Below are positions 5,359 through 12,663 of a stretch of 22,072 nt of DNA, one piece after another; position 1 is the stretch's first letter, and each line of letters starts with the position of its first letter. Origin of the DNA: CAWHBO01 sp963827735 (GTDB lineage: Bacteria > Patescibacteriota > Patescibacteriia > Patescibacteriales > UBA12075); the NCBI GenBank assembly GCA_963827735.1, contig CAWHBO010000006.1, positions 1 to 22,072 of the forward strand, written 5' to 3'. The notes under the pieces are model-generated. The model was not told the origin of the DNA. It did not search any database and worked only from the letters and a program-made list of their open reading frames with translations. The translations under genes and the position numbers were made by a program.

Positions 5359-8117
5359 TATAATTCATTCGCTTTTTCAACCGACACTTCCGCTTTTTCA
5401 TTTATATAAACCGTATCACGACGTTTTAATTTTCCGGAAAGGATCAGGCTGGCGATCTTATCATCAATCTTTTCTTGCAACAATCTTCTTAAGGGCCTGG
5501 CTCCGAACTTTGGATCATATCCCTGGCTTGCCAAAATCCGCAAGCCCGCTTCTTCAAATTTAAAATCAATGCCTTTGGCTTTGAGCATTTTCTTGGTCTT
5601 TTTAAGCATGAGTCTGGCGATCTCAACGACATTTTCGAGGCTCAAGGGCTCAAACACGATCACGCCGTCAAAACGGTTGATAAATTCCGGCCGCATGACT
5701 TTGGTCAGATGCTCATTGATGAGCGCGTCTTTCAAAGTCTTAAGATCTGTACCCTTAAGCACTTCCTGCTGGATAAACAACGCTCCGGCATTGGAGGTGG
5801 CGATGATGATGCAATTCGTAAAATCAATCGTCCGCCCCTGCCCGTCCGTCAGCCGGCCGTCATCCATAACCTGCAAAAACAAATTAAGGATATCCGGATG
5901 AGCTTTTTCCAACTCGTCGAGCAGCACCAGGCAGTAGGGTGTTTTTCTGACCGCTTCAGTAAGGTAGCCGCGCGCGCCCTGGTTATCGCCGATCATTTTG
6001 CTGATGCTATCCGGGTGCTGGTATTCGCTCATATCAATGCGCAGCATATAGTCTTCCCGTCCGAAGTAGAACTCAGCCACCGTCTTGGCGAGTTCGGTCT
6101 TCCCGACTCCCGTGGGACCAAGAAACAAAAAATTGGCGATCGGACGCTTTCCTTCCCGCAACTCAACTCTGGCTCTTCGTAAACTGGCGGCTACCATGTT
6201 CACCGCTTCCTCTTGTCCGATCATCCGTTCATGCATTTTCTCTTCCAGATTTAAAAGTTTTTCCGATTCTGATTCGGAAAGCTTGGCGGCCGGAATGCCT
6301 GTCTGCTTGCTGATGATGGCAGCCACGTCTTCGCGCGATATGATGCATTGTTCACCTTTTGACTTAAGAATCTTAAGCGCGCTCAATTCCAAAACTTTTA
6401 TCGCTTTATCGGGAAGATATTTATCGTGGATATACTTCCCAGTTAATTTGATGGCTTCTTCAATGGCGTTATAGGAAAAAAAGACATGATATTTTCCCTC
6501 CAGCGCGCCGATTTTGCTTTCCACAATCTGGATGGCTTGATTGCCCTCTGGCTCTTCAATCTTTATCCGGGAAAAAACATTCCCGAGCGACTGGCTTTCA
6601 ATATATTTTATATAATTTTCATCCGTAGCTGAGGCCAGGCAAAAAAGGTTGCGCCTGCCCAGGGCGCTGGCCAGAATTTCCGACAGATCAAGGCTTTCTT
6701 CAGTGCCGCTCGTTATGCCGATGATCTTTTCAATGTTGGCAATATATAAGATGATATTGCCCGCCCTAACAATCTCGTCAATCACCGCAAGCATCCGTCC
6801 CTCAGCTTGCGCCGGACTGACTCCGGAAATCAGACGCGCTGCATCCAGCTCCACCAAACGCTTGTCTTTAAAAATTTCCGGAACGTCTTCTCTGACCATC
6901 AGCTGAGCCACTCCGTCAATCACCGTGTTCTTCCCGACTCCGACCGGCCCGGTAAGCAAAACTCCGCTGGCGCCGCTCTCAAAACTTTGGAAAATATTTT
7001 CCAAATCCTTTTCTCTGGCTACGCAGTACTCCAACCGGCCCCATTTGGCCGCAGCCGTCAGATCATAAGCAAAATGATTAAGAGTTTGAGTCGCCACCGC
7101 CGTATACGCGCGATCCATATTGTTTCCCGGTTTGAACCTTGCCATGTGCCTGTAAGTTCGGTAACTTTCCAGCTGTTTGTCATTTATGATAAACCACAAA
7201 AGCACATTGAAAATCTTATCCTGATCAATCTCCAGCTCATATAACAATTCGCTTATAAACTTATCCTGCTTGATAACCGGAATGATAAAATTTTTGGCAT
7301 CCACTTTTTTCTGGCCAAATTTCATGGCGTCCAAGTAAGAATTGATCAGGACTTGTTTTGTTTCAGGGGAAACTTCAGTCCAGCCTTTGCTCGCCGGACA
7401 TTGGCCTAACCGCTTTTTTAAATTGCTGATAAACTTGCTGGGGCTGATGTTAAGACGCGAAAGGATCGCCGCCACTTCCTGGTCTTCAAGACAGGCGAAA
7501 AACAAATGGATCGGACTCATTTGTTCATGATTCAATTTGGAAGCCAAAAGATATGCCTGTTCTACAATCTTTTCCGCTTTCGGATCAAAGCCTTTCGCCA
7601 CATCAATTTTGATTTTCCCTTTGGTTTTTTTCAGGCCTTCCCAATCTCTCGGCAATTGATGCTGCTTTTTTTTGGAATCATAACTGATTCCTTGAATCCG
7701 GTGCTTTTTTCGCTCCTGCTCCGACATCCGATAAAAGATGAACATATCAAAAAACAAGCTTATCCAAAAAACCAAAATCAAAACATTCTGATATTGCCAA
7801 AAAGCGAAAGCTTCTAAATTCTGGCTCAAGCGGCTGGTTTCATATACCCAAAATCCGAGAGAGAAAATTCCCGCCAAACTGGCAGCAAAAGCCAGCAGAT
7901 TGATCAGTGTCTGCATTTTATCACGGAAGTGCTTAAGTTCAATCATGGCCAACCCGAGACGCGGTCCCAAAAAGAAAAATTTTCCGAACGAAAAAATTCC
8001 CACCCCCATCCCCCCGCAATTGCCGCAGGAAAATCCGACTCTGGTCTTACCCCTGCCGGAGCAGACGGGGCAGATGATGAATTGTTCTTTAGGATTTTGT
8101 TTTGTTTGAAAATCCAT
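5358..8117 (-). CDS. membrane-anchored double-AAA+ Clp-type ATPase with N-terminal zinc finger
   Basis: A 919-residue protein. In order: a DnaJ-like CxxCxGxG zinc finger (C16, C19, C31, C34); two membrane segments (about 70-92 and 108-130); a Clp N-terminal repeat-like domain (about 175-335); AAA+ module 1 with Walker A GPVGVGKNT (390-398); AAA+ module 2 with Walker A GPTGVGKTE (667-675), Walker B VLLDELEKAH (731-740), sensor ATSNAG (773-778), the NRF finger (804-806) and sensor-2 GARPLRR (872-878). Module 1 has lost its Walker B acidic pair (ILYIANIEK at 456-464 instead of the usual IDE), so it may bind but not efficiently hydrolyse ATP. There is no long middle domain. The segment after TSNAG lacks a clear [IV]GF loop, the element that docks ClpP in ClpA/ClpC/ClpX. 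A membrane-bound unfoldase or disaggregase is more likely than a ClpP partner (inference). It follows the small membrane protein at 8241-8606. Confidence 0.88.
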   Translation of the reverse strand: MDFQTKQNPKEQFIICPVCSGRGKTRVGFSCGNCGGMGVGIFSFGKFFFLGPRLGLAMIELKHFRDKMQTLINLLAFAASLAGIFSLGFWVYETSRLSQNLEAFAFWQYQNVLILVFWISLFFDMFIFYRMSEQERKKHRIQGISYDSKKKQHQLPRDWEGLKKTKGKIKIDVAKGFDPKAEKIVEQAYLLASKLNHEQMSPIHLFFACLEDQEVAAILSRLNISPSKFISNLKKRLGQCPASKGWTEVSPETKQVLINSYLDAMKFGQKKVDAKNFIIPVIKQDKFISELLYELEIDQDKIFNVLLWFIINDKQLESYRTYRHMARFKPGNNMDRAYTAVATQTLNHFAYDLTAAAKWGRLEYCVAREKDLENIFQSFESGASGVLLTGPVGVGKNTVIDGVAQLMVREDVPEIFKDKRLVELDAARLISGVSPAQAEGRMLAVIDEIVRAGNIILYIANIEKIIGITSGTEESLDLSEILASALGRRNLFCLASATDENYIKYIESQSLGNVFSRIKIEEPEGNQAIQIVESKIGALEGKYHVFFSYNAIEEAIKLTGKYIHDKYLPDKAIKVLELSALKILKSKGEQCIISREDVAAIISKQTGIPAAKLSESESEKLLNLEEKMHERMIGQEEAVNMVAASLRRARVELREGKRPIANFLFLGPTGVGKTELAKTVAEFYFGREDYMLRIDMSEYQHPDSISKMIGDNQGARGYLTEAVRKTPYCLVLLDELEKAHPDILNLFLQVMDDGRLTDGQGRTIDFTNCIIIATSNAGALFIQQEVLKGTDLKTLKDALINEHLTKVMRPEFINRFDGVIVFEPLSLENVVEIARLMLKKTKKMLKAKGIDFKFEEAGLRILASQGYDPKFGARPLRRLLQEKIDDKIASLILSGKLKRRDTVYINEKAEVSVEKANEL

Positions 8118-8128
8118 TATATTTATCC

Positions 8129-8208
8129 AATCCGAATCTACGAATTAATCCGAATACTACAAATAATTATTTTGTAATATTCGGATTATCATTTGTAGCA
8201 TTCGAATT
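8129..8208. repeat. four-copy hairpin repeat built of AATCCGAATACTACAAAT words
   Basis: The core arms 8147-8163 (AATCCGAATACTACAAA) and 8171-8187 pair with one mismatch around a 7-nt loop. Degenerate second copies flank them in the same sense at 8129-8146 and in inverted sense at 8191-8208. The result is a nested hairpin of two direct plus two inverted copies. It fills the gap between the small membrane-protein gene (stop at 8241) and the clp-like gene (start at 8117). Confidence 0.8.
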
Positions 8209-8240
8209 GTTTCTGGAAACTTTTTTATTATTTTATGCTT

Positions 8241-8606
8241 CTATAGTAATTGAAAAAAAATCTCATACCCCACAAACACCGGTAAAGCCGGCCACGCGAC
8301 GATTAAAAGACAGAATATAATCAGCCAGAACAGCATAAAAATACCGCGGAATACGATCTGAACCAAGCGCATGAAAAAACTGATCAACCGCCCCTGCCAA
8401 TCTTGTTGACCGTACATGGGCGTAAAAAGATTTTTTAACCACACAAAAAGCCCGATTGCTTTCTCACGGTTACATAAAAATCCGAACACGCTTTTTACCC
8501 AGCCCCAAAATCCCCGGGAATACCACCAGATTGGAAACAGCAAAATGTCGGCAATCAGCTCGGTAATGATTTTTACGCTGTAAATTGCAAAGTTGTTTGT
8601 TAACAT
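8241..8606 (-). CDS. small hydrophobic membrane protein, 121 aa
   Basis: A 121-residue protein rich in Phe, Trp and Ile. A hydrophobic first half (IITELIADILLFPIWWYSRGFWGWV) and a long C-terminal hydrophobic stretch (IVFRGIFMLFWLIIFCLLIVAWPALPVFVGYEIFF) flank a more polar middle (NREKAIGLFVWLKNLFTPMYGQQDWQGRL). Two to three membrane segments are likely. I recognise no family. It is the promoter-proximal gene of a minus-strand unit whose next gene is the membrane-anchored Clp-like ATPase, 123 nt downstream across a hairpin repeat. A role as its membrane partner is possible but only inferred from position. The ATG at 8606 has no SD and a leader of about 40 nt. Confidence 0.72.
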   Translation of the reverse strand: MLTNNFAIYSVKIITELIADILLFPIWWYSRGFWGWVKSVFGFLCNREKAIGLFVWLKNLFTPMYGQQDWQGRLISFFMRLVQIVFRGIFMLFWLIIFCLLIVAWPALPVFVGYEIFFQLL

Positions 8607-8653
8607 AAAAAAAGGCTTAACAATATCTATTTTCTGGTTTGATTTTATTGTTT

Positions 8654-8682
8654 ATTATAACATTTTTCCGGTTCATTTACAA
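8654..8682 (-). promoter_or_regulatory. promoter of the small membrane protein / clp-like unit
   Basis: On the minus strand TTGTAA (8682-8677), a 17-nt spacer ending in TGT, then TATAAT (8659-8654). Transcription should begin near 8647, about 40 nt upstream of the ATG at 8606. It is divergent from the rpmA promoter, with only 25 nt between the two -35 boxes. Confidence 0.75.
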
Positions 8683-8707
8683 ACAAAGGTCTTAGCATAC
8701 ATAGGCA

Positions 8708-8736
8708 TTGACACCATTCCCGCGCTCTGCTATAAT
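8708..8736 (+). promoter_or_regulatory. perfect-consensus promoter of rpmA
   Basis: TTGACA (8708-8713), exactly 17 nt, then TATAAT (8731-8736), with TGC directly before the -10. Both hexamers match the sigma70 consensus fully, as expected for a highly expressed ribosomal protein gene. Transcription is predicted to start near 8743. Confidence 0.88.
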
Positions 8737-8743
8737 AATTTTG

Positions 8744-8757
8744 TTGCCTTAAGGCAA
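8744..8757 (+). promoter_or_regulatory. 14-nt palindrome at the rpmA transcription start
   Basis: TTGCCTTAAGGCAA is a perfect palindrome starting at the predicted start of transcription and followed by TTTTATTTTT. As RNA it could form a 5-bp hairpin at the extreme 5' end; as DNA it could be an operator. The remaining leader up to the ATG at 8824 is A+T-rich and unremarkable. Confidence 0.4.
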
Positions 8758-8823
8758 TTTTATTTTTAGACAAAATTTCATAATTTAACATTTTACAAAT
8801 CACTTATAACTAACAACTGAAAT

Positions 8824-9105
8824 ATGGCTCATAAAAAAGCAGCCGGATCGGCAACCAACTTAAAAGATTCTCCCGGAAAACGCCTGGGGGTAAAGCTTTC
8901 TGACGGACAGATCGCGAAAAAAGGCAACATCATAATCCGCCAGCGCGGAACGAAATATCAGCCCGGAAAAAACGTCAGAAAAGGAAAAGATGACACCTTG
9001 TTCACCACCGCTGATGGAATCGTAAAATTTACGACAAAAAAAGTTATCAAGTTTGATAACCACATGAAGACAGCCAAGATTGTCAACGTAATAGAAAAAA
9101 AATAA
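8824..9105 (+). CDS. rpmA: 50S ribosomal protein bL27
   Basis: A 93-residue protein with the bL27 signature: N-terminal MAHKKAAGSATNLKDSPGKRLGVK, then GNIIIRQRGTKYQPG and the DDTLFTTADGIVKF segment. The flexible N-terminal tail reaches towards the peptidyl-transferase centre of the 50S subunit. The start has no N-terminal extension of the kind cleaved by Prp in Firmicutes. In most bacteria rpmA follows rplU (bL21); here no rplU is adjacent and the gene is monocistronic with its own consensus promoter. The leader is about 80 nt and lacks an SD (AACAACTGAAAT before the ATG). The last codons (Glu-Lys-Lys-stop) partly lie within the 72-bp palindrome shared with pyrG. Confidence 0.97.
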   Translation: MAHKKAAGSATNLKDSPGKRLGVKLSDGQIAKKGNIIIRQRGTKYQPGKNVRKGKDDTLFTTADGIVKFTTKKVIKFDNHMKTAKIVNVIEKK

Positions 9106-9168
9106 AATAACAAAAAAAGTAGAGACGAGGCATGCCTCGTCTCTACTTTTTTTGTTATTTTATTTTTT
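9097..9168. terminator. perfect 72-bp palindrome acting as bidirectional terminator
   Basis: The sequence is an exact palindrome centred between 9132 and 9133, with 36-nt half-sites and no spacer. The G+C-rich core (9119-9146, GTAGAGACGAGG and its complement around CATG) is flanked by seven A on the left and seven T on the right, so it forms a strong stem plus U-run on both strands. Both converging genes end inside it: the rpmA stop is 9103-9105 and the pyrG stop is 9160-9162. It is the only obvious terminator for both rpmA and the ctp-rplI-pyrG unit. Confidence 0.95.
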
Positions 9169-10833
9169 CTTTCGTAATTTAAAACAGACTTTTACGAATT
9201 CCACAAACAATGGGTGCGGATCAAGCGGACGGGAGATGTATTCCGGATGGAATTGGGTGCCGATGAAAAACGGATGTTTGGTGATCTCAATCGCCTCCAC
9301 AATCTTGTTGTCCGGAGAAGTGCCGGCAACCTTGAGGCCACATTTTTCAAATTTTTCCCGATAAGCATTGTTGAATTCATAACGATGGCGATGGCGTTCA
9401 GAAACAGTCGTTTGTTCTTTGAATTTTTTTTCATAAGCTTTCGCCAAATGCGTCCCTTTTACAATCTTGCATGGCCACCCGCCCAAACGGATCGTACCAC
9501 CATACTGCTTCTTTGCGATCAATTCTCTCTGTCCGGGCATGATATGAATGACCGGATTTTTGGTCTTCGGATCCACTTCTTCGCTGTTGGCATCTTTCAA
9601 TCCGCAGACATTGCGCGCGAATTCAATGGCAGCCATCTGCATGCCATAACACAACCCGAAATATGGCTTTTTCTTTTCCCGGCAATACTTGATGGTCATG
9701 ATCTTGCCTTCTGAGCCTCTGGATCCCCATCCCTGCGGGACAATGATGCCGTCATAATTCTTCAAGCTCTTGACCCCGTCTTTTTCTATGTCAGATGTGT
9801 TTATCCAATGCAAATTGGCCTTGACGCTGTTAGCGGCGGCACCGTGCTTGATGGCTTCAATCACGGATATGTAAGAATCAGACAAACAAAAATCTCCGGT
9901 TGTGAAATACTTCCCCACAATACCGATGTCAACCGTTTTCTTGGCGTTGTTAACTCTTTTTATCATGGCTTTCCACTCCGCCAGATCTTTTTTCTTCGGC
10001 TTTCTCAATCCGAACTTCTCAATGATTCTTTCCCCAAGCTTATCTTTTTCAAAATTGATCGGAATATCGTAGATTGAATCCGTATCCGGAGCGGAAATAA
10101 CGTCTTCTTTCATGATTCCGCAATTGATGGCAATCTTCTTGCGGCGCGGATCATCAACCGCCAGCCTTGATCTGGCAATGATGAAATCCGGCTGTATCCC
10201 AGCGGCATTGAGGCTTCTGATGGCATGCTGAGTGGGCTTGGTCTTCATCTCGCCGATCTTATTCGGAATCGGCAAGTAGCTCACCATCACGAACAAGACG
10301 TTTTTGGGATTATACAGCTTCATCATCCTGGCCGCTTCCAAAAACAACAAATTCTGGTACTCGCCAACCGTTCCGCCAATCTCAATGATCATGATGTCTG
10401 ATTTGGTTTTTTCCACCGCTTTCTGAATGCGTTCACGGATCTCAATCGGGATATGCGGAACAACTTCCACGCACTTGCCTTCATATTCCAAATTTCTTTC
10501 CTTCTGAATGACCGTCTGGTACACGCGGCCGGTCGTCATATAATTCTCGCGATATATGTTCTTGTTAAGAAAACGCTCATAATTCCCAATGTCTTGATCG
10601 GTTTCATCGCCGTCTTCCGTGACAAAAACCTCTCCATGCTCAATCGGATTCATGGTCCCGGCGTCAACATTGATATACGGGTCAATTTTGATGGCGCTGA
10701 CATTATAACCCATGGACAGGAGAATCCTGCCGATGGAAGATGTGGTCACGCCTTTTCCAACGCCCGACATGACTCCCCCGACCACAAAAATAAATTTTGT
10801 CTTAGAATTTAAAAACGTATCCTTCTTTGGCAT
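9160..10833 (-). CDS. pyrG: CTP synthase
   Basis: A 557-residue two-domain enzyme that makes CTP from UTP, ATP and glutamine. The N-terminal synthase domain carries the P-loop GGVMSGVGKG (19-28), the KIDPYINVDAGTMNP block (49-63) and GEMKTKPTQH (194-203). The C-terminal class-I glutamine amidotransferase domain has the oxyanion-loop region PQGWGSRG (366-373), the nucleophile Cys395 in FGLCYGMQ, and the catalytic His529/Glu531 in QFHPEY. The amidotransferase loop PQGWGSRG differs from the common PGGFGxRG, and the Cys motif has CYG instead of CLG, but all catalytic residues remain. It is the last gene of a minus-strand unit ctp-rplI-pyrG, separated from rplI by a tandem-repeat spacer. No SD precedes the ATG. 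It ends inside the 72-bp palindrome. Confidence 0.97.
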   Translation of the reverse strand: MPKKDTFLNSKTKFIFVVGGVMSGVGKGVTTSSIGRILLSMGYNVSAIKIDPYINVDAGTMNPIEHGEVFVTEDGDETDQDIGNYERFLNKNIYRENYMTTGRVYQTVIQKERNLEYEGKCVEVVPHIPIEIRERIQKAVEKTKSDIMIIEIGGTVGEYQNLLFLEAARMMKLYNPKNVLFVMVSYLPIPNKIGEMKTKPTQHAIRSLNAAGIQPDFIIARSRLAVDDPRRKKIAINCGIMKEDVISAPDTDSIYDIPINFEKDKLGERIIEKFGLRKPKKKDLAEWKAMIKRVNNAKKTVDIGIVGKYFTTGDFCLSDSYISVIEAIKHGAAANSVKANLHWINTSDIEKDGVKSLKNYDGIIVPQGWGSRGSEGKIMTIKYCREKKKPYFGLCYGMQMAAIEFARNVCGLKDANSEEVDPKTKNPVIHIMPGQRELIAKKQYGGTIRLGGWPCKIVKGTHLAKAYEKKFKEQTTVSERHRHRYEFNNAYREKFEKCGLKVAGTSPDNKIVEAIEITKHPFFIGTQFHPEYISRPLDPHPLFVEFVKVCFKLRKKK

Positions 10834-10870
10834 AGAGATTGTCTTGTGAATATATTTATTAATATTTCCA

Positions 10871-10914
10871 AATTTCTAATTTCTAATTTCTAATTACCTA
10901 ATATCCTAATTTCC
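10871..10914. repeat. 7-nt tandem repeat (AATTTCT) overlapping the end of rplI
   Basis: Three exact AATTTCT units in a row from 10871, followed by degenerate copies (AATTACCT, AATATCCT, AATTTCC) to 10914. On the coding strand each unit reads ATTAGAA. Because the period is 7, TAG stops appear in all three frames. The first of these TAGs (10908-10906) is the stop codon of rplI. The repeat fills most of the rplI-pyrG gap. Confidence 0.85.
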
Positions 10915-11133
10915 CTTTTTCTGTTTGCATTTTTGTTTTTTTGTTTTTTTGTTTTCAATCTTATCTTTTTCCGCCTTCTTCTTCCTCAATCCAACTTCCT
11001 GCTCATTCTTTTTTGAATATGAACAAGCAAGGTTCTGCGGAATTAAAAAATTGCGGGCATAGCCCTCGCTAACTTCTTTGATATCTCCGTTGTTTCCCAA
11101 TTTGGGGACTGATTTTAAAAGTATCACTCTCAT
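10906..11133 (-). CDS. rplI: ribosomal protein bL9, N-terminal domain only
   Basis: A 75-residue protein that starts like bL9 (MRVILLKSVPKLGNNGDIKEVSEGYARNFLIPQNLA, the 23S rRNA-binding N-terminal domain). It continues only through the start of the connecting helix, which here becomes a Lys-rich tail (KKTKKQKCKQKKGN). Typical bL9 has about 148 residues with a second globular domain; that domain is absent and there is no room for it before pyrG (start 10833). The stop TAG lies inside a 7-nt tandem repeat. Some CPR lineages lack bL9 altogether (established); a domain-reduced copy fits a step towards loss, or a minimal functional form. It sits 25 nt after ctp and 72 nt before pyrG. No SD is visible. 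Confidence 0.85.
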   Translation of the reverse strand: MRVILLKSVPKLGNNGDIKEVSEGYARNFLIPQNLACSYSKKNEQEVGLRKKKAEKDKIENKKTKKQKCKQKKGN

Positions 11134-11158
11134 ATATTTTTAATTGATAATTAATTGA

Positions 11159-12487
11159 TTATTGTCCGGTTTCCGCCGTGCTGGTGGCGGTTACAGCCGC
11201 CGGAGTGGTTGTGGCATAATCTTTCTTGATCGTGTCCAAAGATTCTCCCGAGGTCAGAATCCTGATCGCCGCGTCCATCTGTGGATCCTTGCTGGCGTTG
11301 TAATCAGCGACCGTCAAAGGCACAACTATATCCGGGTCAATTCCTTCTTCGTTGATGCTATGTCCCAAAGGGGTAAGCCATTTTGCGACCGTAATTTTAA
11401 CCGAAGAGCCGTCGCTGAAATTGTCCAAAGTCTGGACCGAGCCTTTGCCGAAAGTCTTTTCCCCGACCAGCGTCGCCAGTCCATGGTCCTGCAACGCGCC
11501 GGCTACGATCTCGGAAGCAGATGCGCTCCCGCCGTTAACCAGCACGACTGTGGGATAGCCTTTAAGTCTCGCCCGGCCGCGAGACAAATTTTCATTCTTC
11601 GTGCCGTCTCCTTGCTTCTCAATCACAACAATGTTTTTCTCCACCCATTCGCTCGCCACTTCAATCGCTGTATCCAAAAATCCTCCCGGATCGCTCCGCA
11701 TATCCAAAACGATCCCTTGCGGGTTGGCATCAATTGCTTTCTGTACCGCTTCATTAAAAAGCGCGGCCGTATCTTCATTGAAATTGGCGATGCTGATATA
11801 AAAAACTCCATCTTTCCTCATTTCCGTGTGAACGCTCTTGACGATTATCGTTTCTCTGGTCAGGATATATTCCTTGATGCCGCTGACGCCTTCTCTGGCA
11901 ATTGTCAGAGCCACTTTCGTGTCCTTGGGACCCCTGATCAAATTAACCGCTTCATCAACGAACATTCCAACAGTTGAGGTGCCGTCAATCGCCAGAATCT
12001 TGTCCCCTGATCTCAGGCCCGCTTTTTCCGCGGGCATATCCGGCAGCGGAGCAATGATGGTAAGGACATCATTCTTGATTCCGATCTCTGCGCCGATTCC
12101 CTCAAAAGTTCCTGCCAGATCATCGCTGAATTCTTTGGCAATTATGGGATCCATGAAAAGCGTATACGGGTCCCCGACCGCCGCCACCATTCCTTTGATC
12201 GCGCCATAAAGCATCTTCTTGTCGCTGATCTTGTCTTGGTCCACATACTGCGATTTGATGGAATCCCAAACTTGCCAAAACAAATTAAAATCCACATCAG
12301 TTGCCAGCGCGTTCGCCTTGGCGCTGGAATATTTGTTCAAAACTTTCCCCAGGAAAACGGAATCTGCGTCAGCGAGACTGCTCAGTGCCTGATTCTTGCC
12401 GGAAAAAAAAATGCCGGCGCCGAAAGACATCCACATCAAAATCAACACAAACAAACTAAGAATAATTTTTTTCTTACTGAGTTTCAT
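11159..12487 (-). CDS. ctp: S41-family carboxyl-terminal processing protease
   Basis: A 442-residue protease of the CtpA/Prc (tail-specific protease) family, which cleaves extracytoplasmic proteins from their C-termini. An N-terminal signal-anchor (residues 7-29) is followed by a helical cap region (about 65-115), a PDZ domain (about 118-202, with AGLRSGDKILAIDG) and the S41 catalytic core. The core carries LDMRSDPGGFLD (261-272) and the Ser-Lys dyad: Ser323 in GGSASASEI and Lys348 in GEKTFGKGS, 25 residues apart as in E. coli Prc. The C-terminus is a Thr/Ala-rich tail. It is the first gene of the minus-strand unit with rplI and pyrG. It probably acts on the outer face of the cytoplasmic membrane. 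No SD precedes the ATG. Confidence 0.95.
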   Translation of the reverse strand: MKLSKKKIILSLFVLILMWMSFGAGIFFSGKNQALSSLADADSVFLGKVLNKYSSAKANALATDVDFNLFWQVWDSIKSQYVDQDKISDKKMLYGAIKGMVAAVGDPYTLFMDPIIAKEFSDDLAGTFEGIGAEIGIKNDVLTIIAPLPDMPAEKAGLRSGDKILAIDGTSTVGMFVDEAVNLIRGPKDTKVALTIAREGVSGIKEYILTRETIIVKSVHTEMRKDGVFYISIANFNEDTAALFNEAVQKAIDANPQGIVLDMRSDPGGFLDTAIEVASEWVEKNIVVIEKQGDGTKNENLSRGRARLKGYPTVVLVNGGSASASEIVAGALQDHGLATLVGEKTFGKGSVQTLDNFSDGSSVKITVAKWLTPLGHSINEEGIDPDIVVPLTVADYNASKDPQMDAAIRILTSGESLDTIKKDYATTTPAAVTATSTAETGQ

Positions 12488-12567
12488 AAATATTTTTGTA
12501 ATTTTTCTATCCTAATTCTAACATACTTAAGACAAACTGCGCAAATAGCAAATTTATCTTAAATAGC

Positions 12568-12655
12568 TTGAAATTTACCACAGTTAAGCTATACTGATAG
12601 AAAGAAAAATAATAAATGAAAAAGGCTTGCTTTTATATTATATTAAAATAATAAT
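12568..12655 (+). promoter_or_regulatory. candidate murA promoter(s)
   Basis: Two candidates lie upstream of murA. One is TTGAAA (12568-12573), 16 nt, TATACT (12590-12595), giving a leader of about 60 nt. The other is TTGCTT (12627-12632), 17 nt, AATAAT (12650-12655), whose start would fall 1-3 nt before the ATG and give a leaderless mRNA. The 176-nt gap also has to hold the ctp promoter on the other strand, for which I see only a weak TGTTAGAAT near 12520. Confidence 0.4.
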
Positions 12656-12663
12656 GCATAATT

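Noticed and set aside
8129..8208. Insertion sequence or MITE
   Set aside because: No target-site duplication or transposase is seen and the word is not shared with the other intergenic repeats in the window.
11162..11977. 271-codon open frame on the plus strand
   Set aside because: It lies opposite ctp, which has clear S41 motifs; the plus-strand translation is Arg/Pro/His-rich without any domain and is an antisense shadow.
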